Source: Clusia tigrina (Eukaryota > Arthropoda > Insecta > Diptera > Clusiidae). From it: DNA of 64,000 nt. Where the stretch lies: the NCBI GenBank assembly GCA_920105625.2, contig OV050032.1:73637879-73701878 (forward strand). The letters run 5' to 3'. Position 1 is the stretch's first letter; the number at the start of each line of letters is the position of its first letter. A model generated the notes under the pieces. It made no database searches. It was not told where the DNA came from and worked only from the letters and a program-made list of their open reading frames with translations. Made by a program: the position numbers and the translations under genes. Shown here one piece after another: positions 36,955-50,472 of the stretch.

Positions 36955-38522
36955 GAAGTTTCATCAGTGTTTGATTTGGGACTCAAGGGTAGCATAGCTT
37001 TGAGCGATAGCTTAAATTGACAAGAGGCTCGAGTACTTTATTGTTACAAAATTTCAAGGTTTTATGACGCTCCAGTAAAAACTTACAAGCATTTGTATGG
37101 TGCAAACTTTGATAGGTGTAGGACGTACCGCATAGAAGTTAGGGCCATTTGAAGTTTTATCAGTGTTTGATTTGGGACTCAAGGGTAGCATAGCTTTGAG
37201 CGATAGGTTAAATTGACAACAGGCTCGAGTTCTTTATTGTTAAAAAATTTTAAGGTTTTATGACGCTCCAGTAAAAAGTTACAAGCATTTGTATGTTGCA
37301 AACTTTGATAGGTGTAGGACGTACCGTATAGAAGCAAAAGCTATTTGAAGTTTTATCATTGTTTGATTTGGGACTCAAGGGTAGCATAGCTTTGAGCGAT
37401 AGCTTAAATTGACAAGAGGCTCGAGTACTTTATTGTTACAAACTTTCAAGGTTTTATGACACTCCAGTAAAAAGTTACAAGCATTTGTATGATGCAAACT
37501 TTGATAGGTGTAGGACGTACCGTATAGAAGCAAAAGCCATTTGAAGTTTTATCATTGTTTGATTTGGGACTCAAGGGTAGCATAGCTTTGAGCGATAGCT
37601 TAAATTGACAAAAGGCTCGAGTACTTTATTGTTACAAAATTTCAAGGTTTTATGACGCTCCAGTAAAAAGTTACAAGTATTTGTATGTTGCAAACTTTGA
37701 TAGGTGTAGGACGTACCGTATAGAAGTTAGGGCCATTTGAAGTTTTACCAGTGCTTAATTTGGGACTCAAGGGTAGCTTAGCTTTGAGCGATAGCTTAGA
37801 TTGACAAGAGGCTCGAGTACTTTATTGTTACAAAATTTCAAGGTTTTATGACGCTCCAGTAAAAAGTTACAAGCATTTGTATGTTGCAAACTTTGATAGG
37901 TGTAGCACGAACCGTATAGAAGTTAGGGCCATTTGAAATTTTATCAGTGTTTGACTTGGGACTCAAGGGTAGCATAGCTTTGAGCGATAGCTTAAATTGA
38001 CAAGAAGCTCGAGTACTTTATTGTTACAAAATTTCAAGGTTTTATGGCGCTCCAGTAAAAACGTACAAGCATTTGTATGCTGCAAACTTTGATAGGTGTA
38101 GGACGTACCGTATAGAAGTTAGGGCCATTTGAAGTTTTATCAGTTTTTGATTTGGGACTCAAGGGTAGCATAGCTTTGAGCGATAGCTTAAATTCACAAG
38201 AGGCTCGAGTACTTTATTGTTACAAAATTTCAAGGTTTTATGACCCTCCAGTAAAAAGTTACAAGCATTTGTATGTTGCAAACTTTGATAGGTGTAGGAC
38301 GTACCGTATAGAAGTTAGGGCCATTTGAAGTTTTATCAGTGTTTGATTTGGGATTCAAGGGTAGCATAGCTTTGTGCGATAGCTTAAATTGACAAGAGGC
38401 TCGAGTACTTTATTGTTACAAAATTTCAAGGTTTTATGACGCTCCAGTAAAAAGTTGCAAGCATTTGTATGTTGCAAACTTTGATAGGTGTCGGACGTAC
38501 TGTATAGAAGTTAGGGCCATTT
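36765..38522. repeat. Eight-unit block, copy 2 plus one extra monomer (units 190-198)
   Basis: This repeats 34218-35784 with the same rare markers ('gaccctcc', 'aaaacgtac', 'gggattc'). An added 'acaaaaggctc' unit (37543) sits between S and P. The first unit is the 190-bp form. Confidence 0.8.
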
Positions 38523-39110
38523 GAAGTTTTATCAGTGTTTGATTTGGGACTCAAGGGTAGCATAGCTTTGAGCGATAGGTTAAATTGACAACAGGCTCGA
38601 GTTCTTTATTGTTACAAAATTTCAAGGTTTTATGCCGCTCCAGTAAAAAGTTACAAGCATTTGTATGTTGCAAACTTTGATAGGTGTAGGACGTACCGTA
38701 TAGAAGCAAAAGCCATTTGAAGTTTTATCATTGTTTGATTTGGGACTCAAGGGTAGCATAGCTTTGAGCGATAGCTTAAATTGACAAGAGGCTCGAGTAC
38801 TTTATTGTTACAAACTTTCAAGGTTTTATGACGCTCCAGTAAAAAGTTACAAGCATTTGTATGTTGCAAACTTTGATAGGTGTAGGACGTACCGTATAGA
38901 AGTTTGGGCCATTTGAAGTTTTACCAGTGCTTGATTTGGGACTCAAGGGTAGCTTAGCTTTGAGCGATAGCTTAGATTGACAAGAGGCTCGAGTACTTTA
39001 TTGTTACAAAATTTCAAGGTTTTATGACGCTCCAGTAAAAAGTTACAAGCATTTGTATGTTGCAAACTTTGATAGGTGTAGGACGTACCGTATAGAAGTT
39101 AGGGCCATTT

Positions 39111-39894
39111 GAAGTTTTATCAGTGTTTGATTTGGGACTCAAGGGTAGCATAGCTTTGTGCGATAGCTTAAATTGACAAGAGGCTCGAGTACTTTATTGT
39201 TACAAAATTTCAAGGTTTTATGACGCTCCAGTGAAAAGTTACAAGCATTTGTATGTTGCAAACTTTAATAGGTGTCGGACGTACCGTATAGAAGTTAGGG
39301 CCAATTGAAGTTTTATCAGTGTTTGATTTGGGACTCAAGGGTAGCATAGCTTTGACCGATAGCTTAAATTGACAAGATGCTCGAGTACTTTATTGTTACA
39401 AAATCTCAAGGTTTTTTGACGCTCCAATAAAAAGTTACAAGCATTTGTATGTTGCAAACTTTGATAGGTGTAGGACGTACCGTATAGAAGTTAGAGACAT
39501 TTGAAGTTTTATCAGTGTTTGATTTGGGACTCAAGAGTAGCATAGCTTTGAGCGATAGCTTAGATTGACAAGAGGCTCGAGTACTTTATTGTTACAAAAT
39601 TTCAAGGTTTTATGACGCTCCAGTAAAAAGTTACAAGCATTTGTATGTTGCAAACTTTGATAGGTGTAGGACGTACCGTATAGAAGTTAGGGCCATTTGA
39701 AGTTTTATCAGTGTTTGATTTGGGACTCAAGGGTAGCTCAGCTTTGTGCGATAGCTTAAATTGACAAGAGGCTCGAGTACTTTATTGTTACAAAATTTCC
39801 AGGTTTTATGACGCTCCAGTAAAAAGTTACAAGCATTTGTATGTTGCAAACTTTGATAGGTGTAGGACGTACCGTATAGAAGCAAAAGCCATTT
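39111..39894. repeat. Four-unit word N-O-U-V, instance 3
   Basis: Units 202-205. N has private 'gtgaaaag' and 'tttaatagg'; V ends 'gaagcaaaagcc'. Confidence 0.75.
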
Positions 39895-40874
39895 GAAGTT
39901 TTATCATTGTTTGATTTGGGACTCAAGGGTAGCATAGCTTTGAGCGATAGCTTTAATTCACAAGAGGCTCGAGTACTTTATTGTTACAAAATTTCAAGGT
40001 TTTATGACGCTCCAGTAAAAAGTTACAAGCATTTGTATGTTGCAAACTTTGATAGGTGTCGGACGTACCGTATAGAAGTTAGGGCCAATTGAAGTTTTAT
40101 CAGTGTTTGATTTGGGACTCAAGGGTAGCATAGCTTTGACCGATAGCTTAAATTGACAAGAGGCTCGAGTACTTTATTGTTACAAAATCTCAAGGTTTTA
40201 TGACGCTCCAATAAAAAGTTACAAGCATTTGTATGTTGCAAACTTTGATAGGTGTAGGACGTACCGTATAGAAGTTAGAGACATTTGAAGTTTTATCAGT
40301 GTTTGATTTGGGACTCAAGGGTAGCTTAGTTTTGAGCGATAGCTTAGATTGACAAGAGGCTCGAGTACTTTATTGTTACAAAATTTCAAGGTTTTATGAC
40401 GCTCCAGTAAAAACTTACAAGCATTTGTATGGTGCAAACTTTGATAGGTGTAGCACGAACCGTATAGAAGTTAGGGCCATTTGAAGTTTTATCATTGTTT
40501 GATTTGGGACTCAAGGGTAGCTCAGCTTTGTGCGATAGCTTTAATTGACAAGAGGCTCGAGTACTTTATTGTTACAAAATTTCCAGGTTTTATGACGCTC
40601 CAGTAAAAAGTTACAAGCATTTGTATGTTGCAAACTTTGATAGGTGTAGGACGTACCGTATAGAAGTTAGGGCCATTTGAAGTTTTACCAGTGCTTGATT
40701 TGGGACTCAAGGGTAGCTTAGTTTTGAGCGATAGCTTAGATTGACAAGAGGCTCGAGTACTTTATTGTTACAAAATTTCAAGGTTTTATGACGCTCCAGT
40801 AAAAAGTAACAAGCATTTGTATGTTGCAAACTTTGATAGGTGTAGGACGTACCGTATAGAAGTTAGGGCCATTT

Positions 40875-42050
40875 GAAGTTTTACCAGTGCTTGATTTGGG
40901 ACTCAAGGGTAGCTTAGTTTTGAGCGATAGCTTAGATTGACAAGAGGCTCGAGTACTTTATTGTTACAAAATTTCAAGGTTTTATGACGCTCCAGTAAAA
41001 AGTAACAAGCATTTGTATGTTGCAAACTTTGATAGGTGTAGCACGAACCGTATAGAAGTTAGGGCCATTTGAAGTTTTATCATTGTTTGATTTGGGACTC
41101 AAGGGTAGCATAGCTTTGAGCGATAGCTTAAATTGACAAGAGGCTCGAGTACTTTATTGTTACAAAATTTCAAGGTTTTATGACGCTCCAGTAAAAACTT
41201 ACAAGCAATTGTATGGTGCAAACTTTGATAGGTGTAGGACGTACCGCATAGAAGTTAGGGCCATTTGAAGTTTTATCAGTGTTTGATTTGGGACTCAAGG
41301 GTAGCATAGCTTTCAGCGATAGGTTAAATTGACAACAGGCTCGAGTTCTTTATTGTTACAAAATTTTAAGGTTTTATGACGCTCCAGTAAAAAGTTACAA
41401 GCATTTGTATGTTGCAAACTTTGATAGATGTAGGACGAACCGTATAGAAGTTCGGGCCATTTGAAGTTTTATCAGTGTTTGATTTGGGACTCAAGGGTAG
41501 CATAGCTTTGAGCGATAACTTAAATTGACAAGAGGCTCGAGTACTTTATTGTTACAAACTTTCAAGGTTTTATGACGCTCCAGTAAAAAGTTACAAGCAT
41601 TTGTATGTTGCAAACTTTGATAGGTGTAGGACGTACCGTATAGAAGTTAGGGCCATTTGAAGTTTTACCAGTGCTTGATTTGGGACTCAAGGGTAGCTTA
41701 GCTTTGAGCGATAGCTTAGATTGACAAGAGGCTCGAGTACTTTATTGTTACAAAATTTCAAGGTTTTATGACGCTCCAGTAAAAAGTTACAAGCATTTGT
41801 ATGTTGCAAACTTTGATAGGTGTAGCACGAACCGTATAGAAGTTAGGGCCATTTGAAATTTTATCAGTGTTTGACTTGGGACTCAAGGGTAGCATAGCTC
41901 TGAGCGATAGCTTAAATTGACAAGAGGCTCGAGTACTTTATTGTTACAAAATTTCAAGGTTTTATGGCGCTCCAGTAAAAAGGTACAAGCATTTGTATGC
42001 TGCAAACTTTGATAGGTGTAGCACGTACTGTATAGAAGTTAGGGCCATTT
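40875..42050. repeat. Six-unit word P-Q-R-S-P-T, instance 4
   Basis: Units 211-216. R ends 'gttcgggcc' instead of 'gaagcaaaagcc', S has 'tcagtg' and 'gataactta', and T has 'agctctgagc'. Confidence 0.75.
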
Positions 42051-42442
42051 GAAGTTTTATCAGTTTTTGATTTGGGACTCAAGGGTAGCATAGCTTTGAG
42101 CGATAGCTTTAATTCACAAGAGGCTCGAGTACTTTATTGTTACAAAATTTTAAGGTTTTATGACGCTCCAGTAAAAAGTTACAAGCATTTGTATGTTGCA
42201 AACTTTGATAGGTGTAGGACGTACCGTATAGAAGCAAAAGCCATTTGAAGTTTTATCATTGTTTGATTTGGGACTCAAGGGTAGCATAGCTTTGAGCGAT
42301 AGCTTAAATTGACAAAAGGCTCGAGTACTTTATTGTTACAAAATTTCAAGGTTTTATGACGCTCCAGTAAAAAGTTACAAGCATTTGTATGTTGCAAACT
42401 TTGATAGGTGTAGGACGTACCTCATAGAAGTTAGGGCCATTT

Positions 42443-42632
42443 GAAGTTTTATCAGATTTGGGACTCAAGGCTAGCATAGCTTTAAGCGATAGGTTAAATT
42501 GACAACAGGCTCGAGTTCGTTATTGTTACAAAATTTTAAGGTTTTATGACGCTCCAGTAAAAAGTTACAAGCATTTGTATGTTGCAAACTTTGATAGGTG
42601 TAGGACGTACCGTATAGAAGTAAGGCCCATTT
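42443..42632. repeat. 190-bp unit, duplicate (unit 219)
   Basis: The same six-base deletion and 'gttcgttatt' as unit 190, exactly 5678 bp upstream. It is the cleanest marker of the 29-unit duplication. Confidence 0.9.
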
Positions 42633-44788
42633 GAAGTTTCATCAGTGTTTGATTTGGGACTCAAGGGTAGCATAGCTTTGAGCGATAGCTTAAATTGACA
42701 AGAGGCTCGAGTACTTTATTGTTACAAAATTTCAAGGTTTTATGACGCTCCAGTAAAAACTTACAAGCATTTGTATGGTGCAAACTTTGATAGGTGTAGG
42801 ACGTACCGCATAGAAGTTAGGGCCATTTGAAGTTTTATCAGTGTTTGATTTGGGACTCAAGGGTAGCATAGCTTTGAGCGATAGGTTAAATTGACAACAG
42901 GCTCGAGTTCTTTATTGTTAAAAAATTTTAAGGTTTTATGACGCTCCAGTAAAAAGTTACAAGCATTTGTATGTTGCAAACTTTGATAGGTGTAGGACGT
43001 ACCGTATAGAAGCAAAAGCTATTTGAAGTTTTATCAGTGTTTGATTTGGGACTCAAAGGTAGCATAGCTTTGAGCGATAGCTTAAATTGACAAGAGGCTC
43101 GAGTACTTTATTGTTACAAACTTTCAAGGTTTTATGACACTCCAGTAAAAAGTTACAAGCATTTGTATGATGCAAACTTTGATAGGTGTAGGACGTACCG
43201 TATAGAAGCAAAAGCCATTTGAAGTTTTATCATTGTTTGATTTGGGACTCAAGGGTAGCATAGCTTTGAGCGATAGCTTAAATTGACAAAAGGCTCGAGT
43301 ACTTTATTGTTACAAAATTTCAAGGTTTTATGACGCTCCAGTAAAAAGTTACAAGTATTTGTATGTTGCAAACTTTGATAGGTGTAGGACGTACCGTATA
43401 GAAGTTAGGGCCATTTGAAGTTTTACCAGTGCTTAATTTGGGACTCAAGGGTAGCTTAGCTTTGAGCGATAGCTTAGATTGACAAGAGGCTCGAGTACTT
43501 TATTGTTACAAAATTTCAAGGTTTTATGACGCTCCAGTAAAAAGTTACAAGCATTTGTATGTTGCAAACTTTGATAGGTGTAGCACGAACCGTATAGAAG
43601 TTAGGGCCATTTGAAATTTTATCAGTGTTTGACTTGGGACTCAAGGGTAGCATAGCTTTGAGCGATAGCTTAAATTGACAAGAAGCTCGAGTACTTTATT
43701 GTTACAAAATTTCAAGGTTTTATGGCGCTCCAGTAAAAACGTACAAGCATTTGTATGCTGCAAACTTTGATAGGTGTAGGACGTACCGTATAGAAGTTAG
43801 GGCCATTTGAAGTTTTATCAGTTTTTGATTTGGGACTCAAGGGTAGCATAGCTTTGAGCGATAGCTTAAATTCACAAGAGGCTCGAGTACTTTATTGTTA
43901 CAAAATTTCAAGGTTTTATGACCCTCCAGTAAAAAGTTACAAGCATTTGTATGTTGCAAACTTTGATAGGTGTAGGACGTACCGTATAGAAGTTAGGGCC
44001 ATTTGAAGTTTTATCAGTGTTTGATTTGGGATTCAAGGGTAGCATAGCTTTGTGCGATAGCTTAAATTGACAAGAGGCTCGAGTACTTTATTGTTACAAA
44101 ATTTCAAGGTTTTATGACGCTCCAGTAAAAAGTTGCAAGCATTTGTATGTTGCAAACTTTGATAGGTGTCGGACGTACTGTATAGAAGTTAGGGCCATTT
44201 GAAGTTTTATCAGTGTTTGATTTGGGACTCAAGGGTAGCATAGCTTTGAGCGATAGGTTAAATTGACAACAGGCTCGAGTTCTTTATTGTTACAAAATTT
44301 CAAGGTTTTATGCCGCTCCAGTAAAAAGTTACAAGCATTTGTATGTTGCAAACTTTGATAGGTGTAGGACGTACCGTATAGAAGCAAAAGCCATTTGAAG
44401 TTTTATCATTGTTTGATTTGGGACTCAAGGGTAGCATAGCTTTGAGCGATAGCTTAAATTGACAAGAGGCTCGAGTACTTTATTGTTACAAACTTTCAAG
44501 GTTTTATGACGCTCCAGTAAAAAGTTACAAGCATTTGTATGTTGCAAACTTTGATAGGTGTAGGACGTACCGTATAGAAGTTTGGGCCATTTGAAGTTTT
44601 ACCAGTGCTTGATTTGGGACTCAAGGGTAGCTTAGCTTTGAGCGATAGCTTAGATTGACAAGAGGCTCGAGTACTTTATTGTTACAAAATTTCAAGGTTT
44701 TATGACGCTCCAGTAAAAAGTTACAAGCATTTGTATGTTGCAAACTTTGATAGGTGTAGGACGTACCGTATAGAAGTTAGGGCCATTT

Positions 44789-45572
44789 GAAGTTTTATCA
44801 GTGTTTGATTTGGGACTCAAGGGTAGCATAGCTTTGTGCGATAGCTTAAATTGACAAGAGGCTCGAGTACTTTATTGTTACAAAATTTCAAGGTTTTATG
44901 ACGCTCCAGTAAAAAGTTACAAGCATTTGTATGTTGCAAACTTTGATAGGTGTCGGACGTACCGTATAGAAGTTAGGGCCAATTGAAGTTTTATCAGTGT
45001 TTGATTTGGGACTCAAGGGTAGCATAGCTTTGACCGATAGCTTAAATTGACAAGATGCTCGAGTACTTTATTGTTACAAAATCTCAAGGTTTTTTGACGC
45101 TCCAATAAAAAGTTACAAGCATTTGTATGTTGCAAACTTTGATAGGTGTAGGACGTACCGTATAGAAGTTAGAGACATTTGAAGTTTTATCAGTGTTTGA
45201 TTTGGGACTCAAGAGTAGCATAGCTTTGAGCGATAGCTTAGATTGACAAGAGGCTCGAGTACTTTATTGTTACAAAATTTCAAGGTTTTATGACGCTCCA
45301 GTAAAAAGTTACAAGCATTTGTATGTTGCAAACTTTGATAGGTGTAGGACGTACCGTATAGAAGTTAGGGCCATTTGAAGTTTTATCAGTGTTTGATTTG
45401 GGACTCAAGGGTAGCTCAGCTTTGTGCGATAGCTTAAATTGACAAGAGGCTCGAGTACTTTATTGTTACAAAATTTCCAGGTTTTATGACGCTCCAGTAA
45501 AAAGTTACAAGCATTTGTATGTTGCAAACTTTGATAGGTGTAGGACGTACCGTATAGAAGCAAAAGCCATTT
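44789..45572. repeat. Four-unit word N-O-U-V, instance 4
   Basis: Units 231-234. This is the 5678-bp duplicate of 39111-39894 without the two private changes in N. Confidence 0.75.
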
Positions 45573-46552
45573 GAAGTTTTATCATTGTTTGATTTGGGAC
45601 TCAAGGGTAGCATAGCTTTGAGCGATAGCTTTAATTCACAAGAGGCTCGAGTACTTTATTGTTACAAAATTTCAAGGTTTTATGACGCTCCAGTAAAAAG
45701 TTACAAGCATTTGTATGTTGCAAACTTTGATAGGTGTCGGACGTACCGTATAGAAGTTAGGGCCAATTGAAGTTTTATCAGTGTTTGATTTGGGACTCAA
45801 GGGTAGCATAGCTTTGACCGATAGCTTAAATTGACAAGAGGCTCGAGTACTTTATTGTTACAAAATCTCAAGGTTTTATGACGCTCCAATAAAAAGTTAC
45901 AAGCATTTGTATGTTGCAAACTTTGATAGGTGTAGGACGTACCGTATAGAAGTTAGAGACATTTGAAGTTTTATCAGTGTTTGATTTGGGACTCAAGGGT
46001 AGCTTAGTTTTGAGCGATAGCTTAGATTGACAAGAGGCTCGAGTACTTTATTGTTACAAAATTTCAAGGTTTTATGACGCTCCAGTAAAAACTTACAAGC
46101 ATTTGTATGGTGCAAACTTTGATAGGTGTAGCACGAACCGTATAGAAGTTAGGGCCATTTGAAGTTTTATCATTGTTTGATTTGGGACTCAAGGGTAGCT
46201 CAGCTTTGTGCGATAGCTTTAATTGACAAGAGGCTCGAGTACTTTATTGTTACAAAATTTCCAGGTTTTATGACGCTCCAGTAAAAAGTTACAAGCATTT
46301 GTATGTTGCAAACTTTGATAGGTGTAGGACGTACCGTATAGAAGTTAGGGCCATTTGAAGTTTTACCAGTGCTTGATTTGGGACTCAAGGGTAGCTTAGT
46401 TTTGAGCGATAGCTTAGATTGACAAGAGGCTCGAGTACTTTATTGTTACAAAATTTCAAGGTTTTATGACGCTCCAGTAAAAAGTTACAAGCATTTGTAT
46501 GTTGCAAACTTTGATAGGTGTAGGACGTACCGTATAGAAGTTAGGGCCATTT

Positions 46553-47728
46553 GAAGTTTTACCAGTGCTTGATTTGGGACTCAAGGGTAGCTTAGTTTTG
46601 AGCGATAGCTTAGATTGACAAGAGGCTCGAGTACTTTATTGTTACAAAATTTCAAGGTTTTATGACGCTCCAGTAAAAAGTAACAAGCATTTGTATGTTG
46701 CAAACTTTGATAGGTGTAGCACGAACCGTATAGAAGTTAGGGCCATTTGAAGTTTTATCATTGTTTGATTTGGGACTCAAGGGTAGCATAGCTTTGAGCG
46801 ATAGCTTAAATTGACAAGAGGCTCGAGTACTTTATTGTTACAAAATTTCAAGGTTTTATGACGCTCCAGTAAAAACTTACAAGCAATTGTATGGTGCAAA
46901 CTTTGATAGGTGTAGGACGTACCGCATAGAAGTTAGGGCCATTTGAAGTTTTATCAGTGTTTGATTTGGGACTCAAGGGTAGCATAGCTTTCAGCGATAG
47001 GTTAAATTGACAACAGGCTCGAGTTCTTTATTGTTACAAAATTTTAAGGTTTTATGACGCTCCAGTAAAAAGTTACAAGCATTTGTATGTTGCAAACTTT
47101 GATAGATGTAGGACGAACCGTATAGAAGTTCGGGCCATTTGAAGTTTTATCAGTGTTTGATTTGGGACTCAAGGGTAGCATAGCTTTGAGCGATAACTTA
47201 AATTGACAAGAGGCTCGAGTACTTTATTGTTACAAACTTTCAAGGTTTTATGACGCTCCAGTAAAAAGTTACAAGCATTTGTATGTTGCATACTTTGATA
47301 AGTGTAGGACGTGCCGTATAGAAGTTAGGGCCATTTGAAGTTTTACCAGTGCTTGATTTGGGACTCAAGGGTAGCTTAGCTTTGAGCGATAGCTTAGATT
47401 GACAAGAGGCTCGAGTACTTTATTGTTACAAAATTTCAAGGTTTTATGACGCTCCAGTAAAAAGTTACAAGCATTTGTATGTTGCAAACTTTGATAGGTG
47501 TAGCACGAACCGTATAGAAGTTAGGGCCATTTGAAATTTTATCAGTGTTTGACTTGGGACTCAAGGGTAGCATAGCTCTGAGCGATAGCTTAAATTGACA
47601 AGAGGCTCGAGTACTTTATTGTTACAAAATTTCAAGGTTTTATGGCGCTCCAGTAAAAAGGTACAAGCATTTGTATGCTGCAAACTTTGATAGGTGTAGC
47701 ACGTACTGTATAGAAGTTAGGGCCATTT
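46553..47728. repeat. Six-unit word P-Q-R-S-P-T, instance 5
   Basis: Units 240-245. This is the 5678-bp duplicate of instance 4, with 'gcatacttt' in S. Confidence 0.8.
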
Positions 47729-48708
47729 GAAGTTTTATCAGTTTTTGATTTGGGACTCAAGGGTAGCATAGCTTTGAGCGATAGCTTTAATTCACAAGAG
47801 GCTCGAGTACTTCATTGTTACAAAATTTCAAGGTTTTATGACGCTCCAGTAAAAAGTTACAAGCATTTGTATGTTGCAAACTTTGATAGGTGTAGGACGT
47901 ACCGTATAGAAGTTAGGGCCATTTGAAGTTTTATCAGTGTTTGATTTGGGACTCAAGGGTAGCATAGCTTTGTGCGATAGCTTAAATTGACAAGAGGCTC
48001 GAGTACTTTATGGTTACAAAATTTCAAGGTTTTATGACGCTCCAGTAAAAAGGTACAAGCATTTGTATGCTGCAAACTTTGATAGGTGTAGGACATACCG
48101 TATAGAAGTTAGGGCCATTTGAAGTTTTATCAGTTTTTGATTTGGGACTCAAGGGTAGCATAGCTTTGAGCGATAGCTTTAATTCACAAGAGGCTCGAGT
48201 ACTTTATTGTTACAAAATTTCAAGGTTTTATGACGCTCCAGTAAAAAGTTACAAGCATTTGTATGTTGCAAACTTTGATAGGTGTAGGACGTACCGTATA
48301 GAAGTTAGGGCCATTTGAAGTTTTATCAGTGTTTGATTTCGGACTCAAGGGTAGCATAGCTTTGTGCGATAGCTTAAATTGACAAGAGGCTCGAGTACTT
48401 TATTGTTACAAAATTTCAAGGTTTTATGACGCTCCAGTAAAAAGTTACAAGCATTTGTATGTTGCAAACTTTGATAGGTGTCGGACGTACCGTATAGAAG
48501 TTAGGGCCAATTGAAGTTTTATCAGTGTTTGATTTGGGACTCAAGGGTAGCATAGCTTTGACCGATAGCTTAAATTGACAAGAGGCTCGAGTACTTTATT
48601 GTTACAAAATCTCAAGGTTTTATGACGCTCCAATAAAAAGTTACAAGCATTTGTATGTTGCAAACTTTGATAGGTGTAGCACGAACCGTATAGAAGTTAG
48701 GGCCATTT

Positions 48709-50276
48709 GAAGTTTTATCATTGTTTGATTTGGGACTCAAGGGTAGCATAGCTTTGAGCGATAGATTAAATTGACAAGAGGCTCGAGTACTTTATTGTTA
48801 CAAAATTTCAAGGTTTTATGACGCTCCAGTAAAAAGTTACAAGCATTTGTATGTTGCAAATTTTGATAGGTGTAGGATGTACCGTATAGAAGTTAGGGCC
48901 ATTTGAAGTTTTACCAGTGCTTGATTTGGGACTCAAGGGTAGCTTAGTTTTGAGCGATAGCTTAGATTGACAAGAGGCTCGAGTACTTTATTGTTACAAA
49001 ATTTCAAGGTTTTATGACGCTCCAGTAAAAAGTAACAAACATTTGTATGTTGCAAACTTTGATAGGTGTAGCACGAACCGTATAGAAGTTAGGGCCATTT
49101 GAAGTTTTATCATTGTTTGATTTGGGACTCAAGGGTAGCATAGCTTTGAGCGATAGCTTAAATTGACAAGAGGCTCGAGCACTTTATTGTTACAAAATTT
49201 CAAGGTTTTATGACGCTCCAGTAAAAACTTACAAGCATTTGTATAGTGCAAACTTTGATAGGTGTAGGCCGTACCGCATAGAAGTTAGGGCCATTTGAAG
49301 TTTTATCAGTGTTTGATTTAGGACTCAAGGGTAGCATAGCTTTGAGCTATAGGTTAAATTGACAACAGGCTCGAGTTCTTTATTGTTACAAAATTTTAAG
49401 GTTTTATGACGCTCCAGTAAAAAGTTACAAGCATTTGTATGTTGCAAACTTTGATAGGTGTAGGACGTACCGTATAGAAGCAAAAGCCATTTGAAGTTTT
49501 ATCATTGTTTGATTTGGGACTCAAGGGTAGCATAGCTTTGAGCGATAGCTTAAATTGACAAGAGGCTCGAGAACTTTATTGTTACAAACTTTCAAGGTTT
49601 TATGACGCTCCAGTAAAAAGTTACAAGCATTTGTATGTTGCACACTTTGATAGGTGTAGGACGTACCGTATAGAAGTTAGGGCCATTTGAAGTTTTACCA
49701 GTGCTTGATTTGGGACTCAAGGGTAGCTTAGCTTTGAGCGATAGCTTAGATTGACAAGAGGCTCGAGTACTTTATTGTTACAAAATTTCAAGGTTTTATG
49801 ACGCTCCAGTAAAAAGTTACAAGCATTTGTATGTTGCAAACTTTGATAGGTGTAGCACGAACCGTATAAAAGTTAGGGCCATTTGAAATTTTATCAGTGT
49901 TTGACTTGGGACTCAAGGGTAGCATAGTTTTGAGCGATAGCTTAAATTGACAAGAGGCTCGAGTACTTTATTGTTACAAAATTTCAAGGTTTTATGACGC
50001 TCCAGTAAAAACTTACAAGCATTTGTATAGTGCAAACTTTGATAGGTGTAGGTCGTACCGCATAGAAGTTAGGGCCATTTGAAGTTTTATCAGTGTTTGA
50101 TTTGGGACTCAAGGGTAGCATAGCTTTGAGCGATAGCTTAAATTGACAAGAGGCTCGAGTACTTTATTGTTACAAAATCTCAAGGTTTTATGACGCTCCA
50201 ATAAAAAGTTACAAGCATTTGTATGTTGCAAACTTTGATAGGTGTAGCACGAACCGTATAGAAGTTAGGGCCATTT
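48709..50276. repeat. 8-unit duplication, copy 1 (1568 bp, units 251-258)
   Basis: The order is 'tcattg' with 'gtaggatg', then P ('aagtaacaaac'), Q ('atagtgc'), R, S ('gcacactttg'), P, T ('catagttttgagc'), then 'aaatctc' with 'gtagcacg'. Seven of these recur from 50277. Confidence 0.85.
48905..50080. repeat. Six-unit word P-Q-R-S-P-T, instance 6
   Basis: Units 252-257. P has 'aagtaacaaac' and Q has 'atagtgc' and 'gagcacttt'. T carries a Q-like back half ('gtaaaaacttac'). Confidence 0.75.
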
Positions 50277-50472
50277 GAAGTTTTATCATTGTTTGATTTG
50301 AGACTCAAGGGTAGCATAGCTTTGAGCGATAGCTTAAATTGACAAGAGGCTCGAGTACTTTATTGTTACAAAATTTCAAGGTTTTATGACGCTCCAGTAA
50401 AAAGTTACAAGCATTTGTATGTTGCAAACTTTGATAGGTGTAGGATGTACCGTATAGAAGTTAGGGCCATTT

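Larger units (their letters stand above)
36454..42131. repeat. 29-unit tandem duplication, copy 1 (5678 bp)
   Basis: Every unit from the middle of unit 188 to the middle of unit 217 reappears 5678 bp downstream. That period is 29 units of 196 bp less 6 bp for the shared 190-bp unit. The left border is where 'gagttc' (copy 1) and 'gagtac' (before copy 2) cease to differ. By eye I saw about eight base differences between the copies. Confidence 0.9.
42132..47809. repeat. 29-unit tandem duplication, copy 2 (5678 bp)
   Basis: This directly abuts copy 1. Differences I noticed: 'tcagtg' and 'caaaggtagc' in unit 222; 'gtaaaaag' and 'tttgatagg' near 44.93 kb where copy 1 has 'gtgaaaag' and 'tttaatagg'; 'aaagttac' for 'aaagtaac' near 46.48 kb; and 'gcatactttgataag' with 'gtgccg' near 47.3 kb. 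Similarity ends at the 'cttcattg' change at 47813. Confidence 0.9.
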
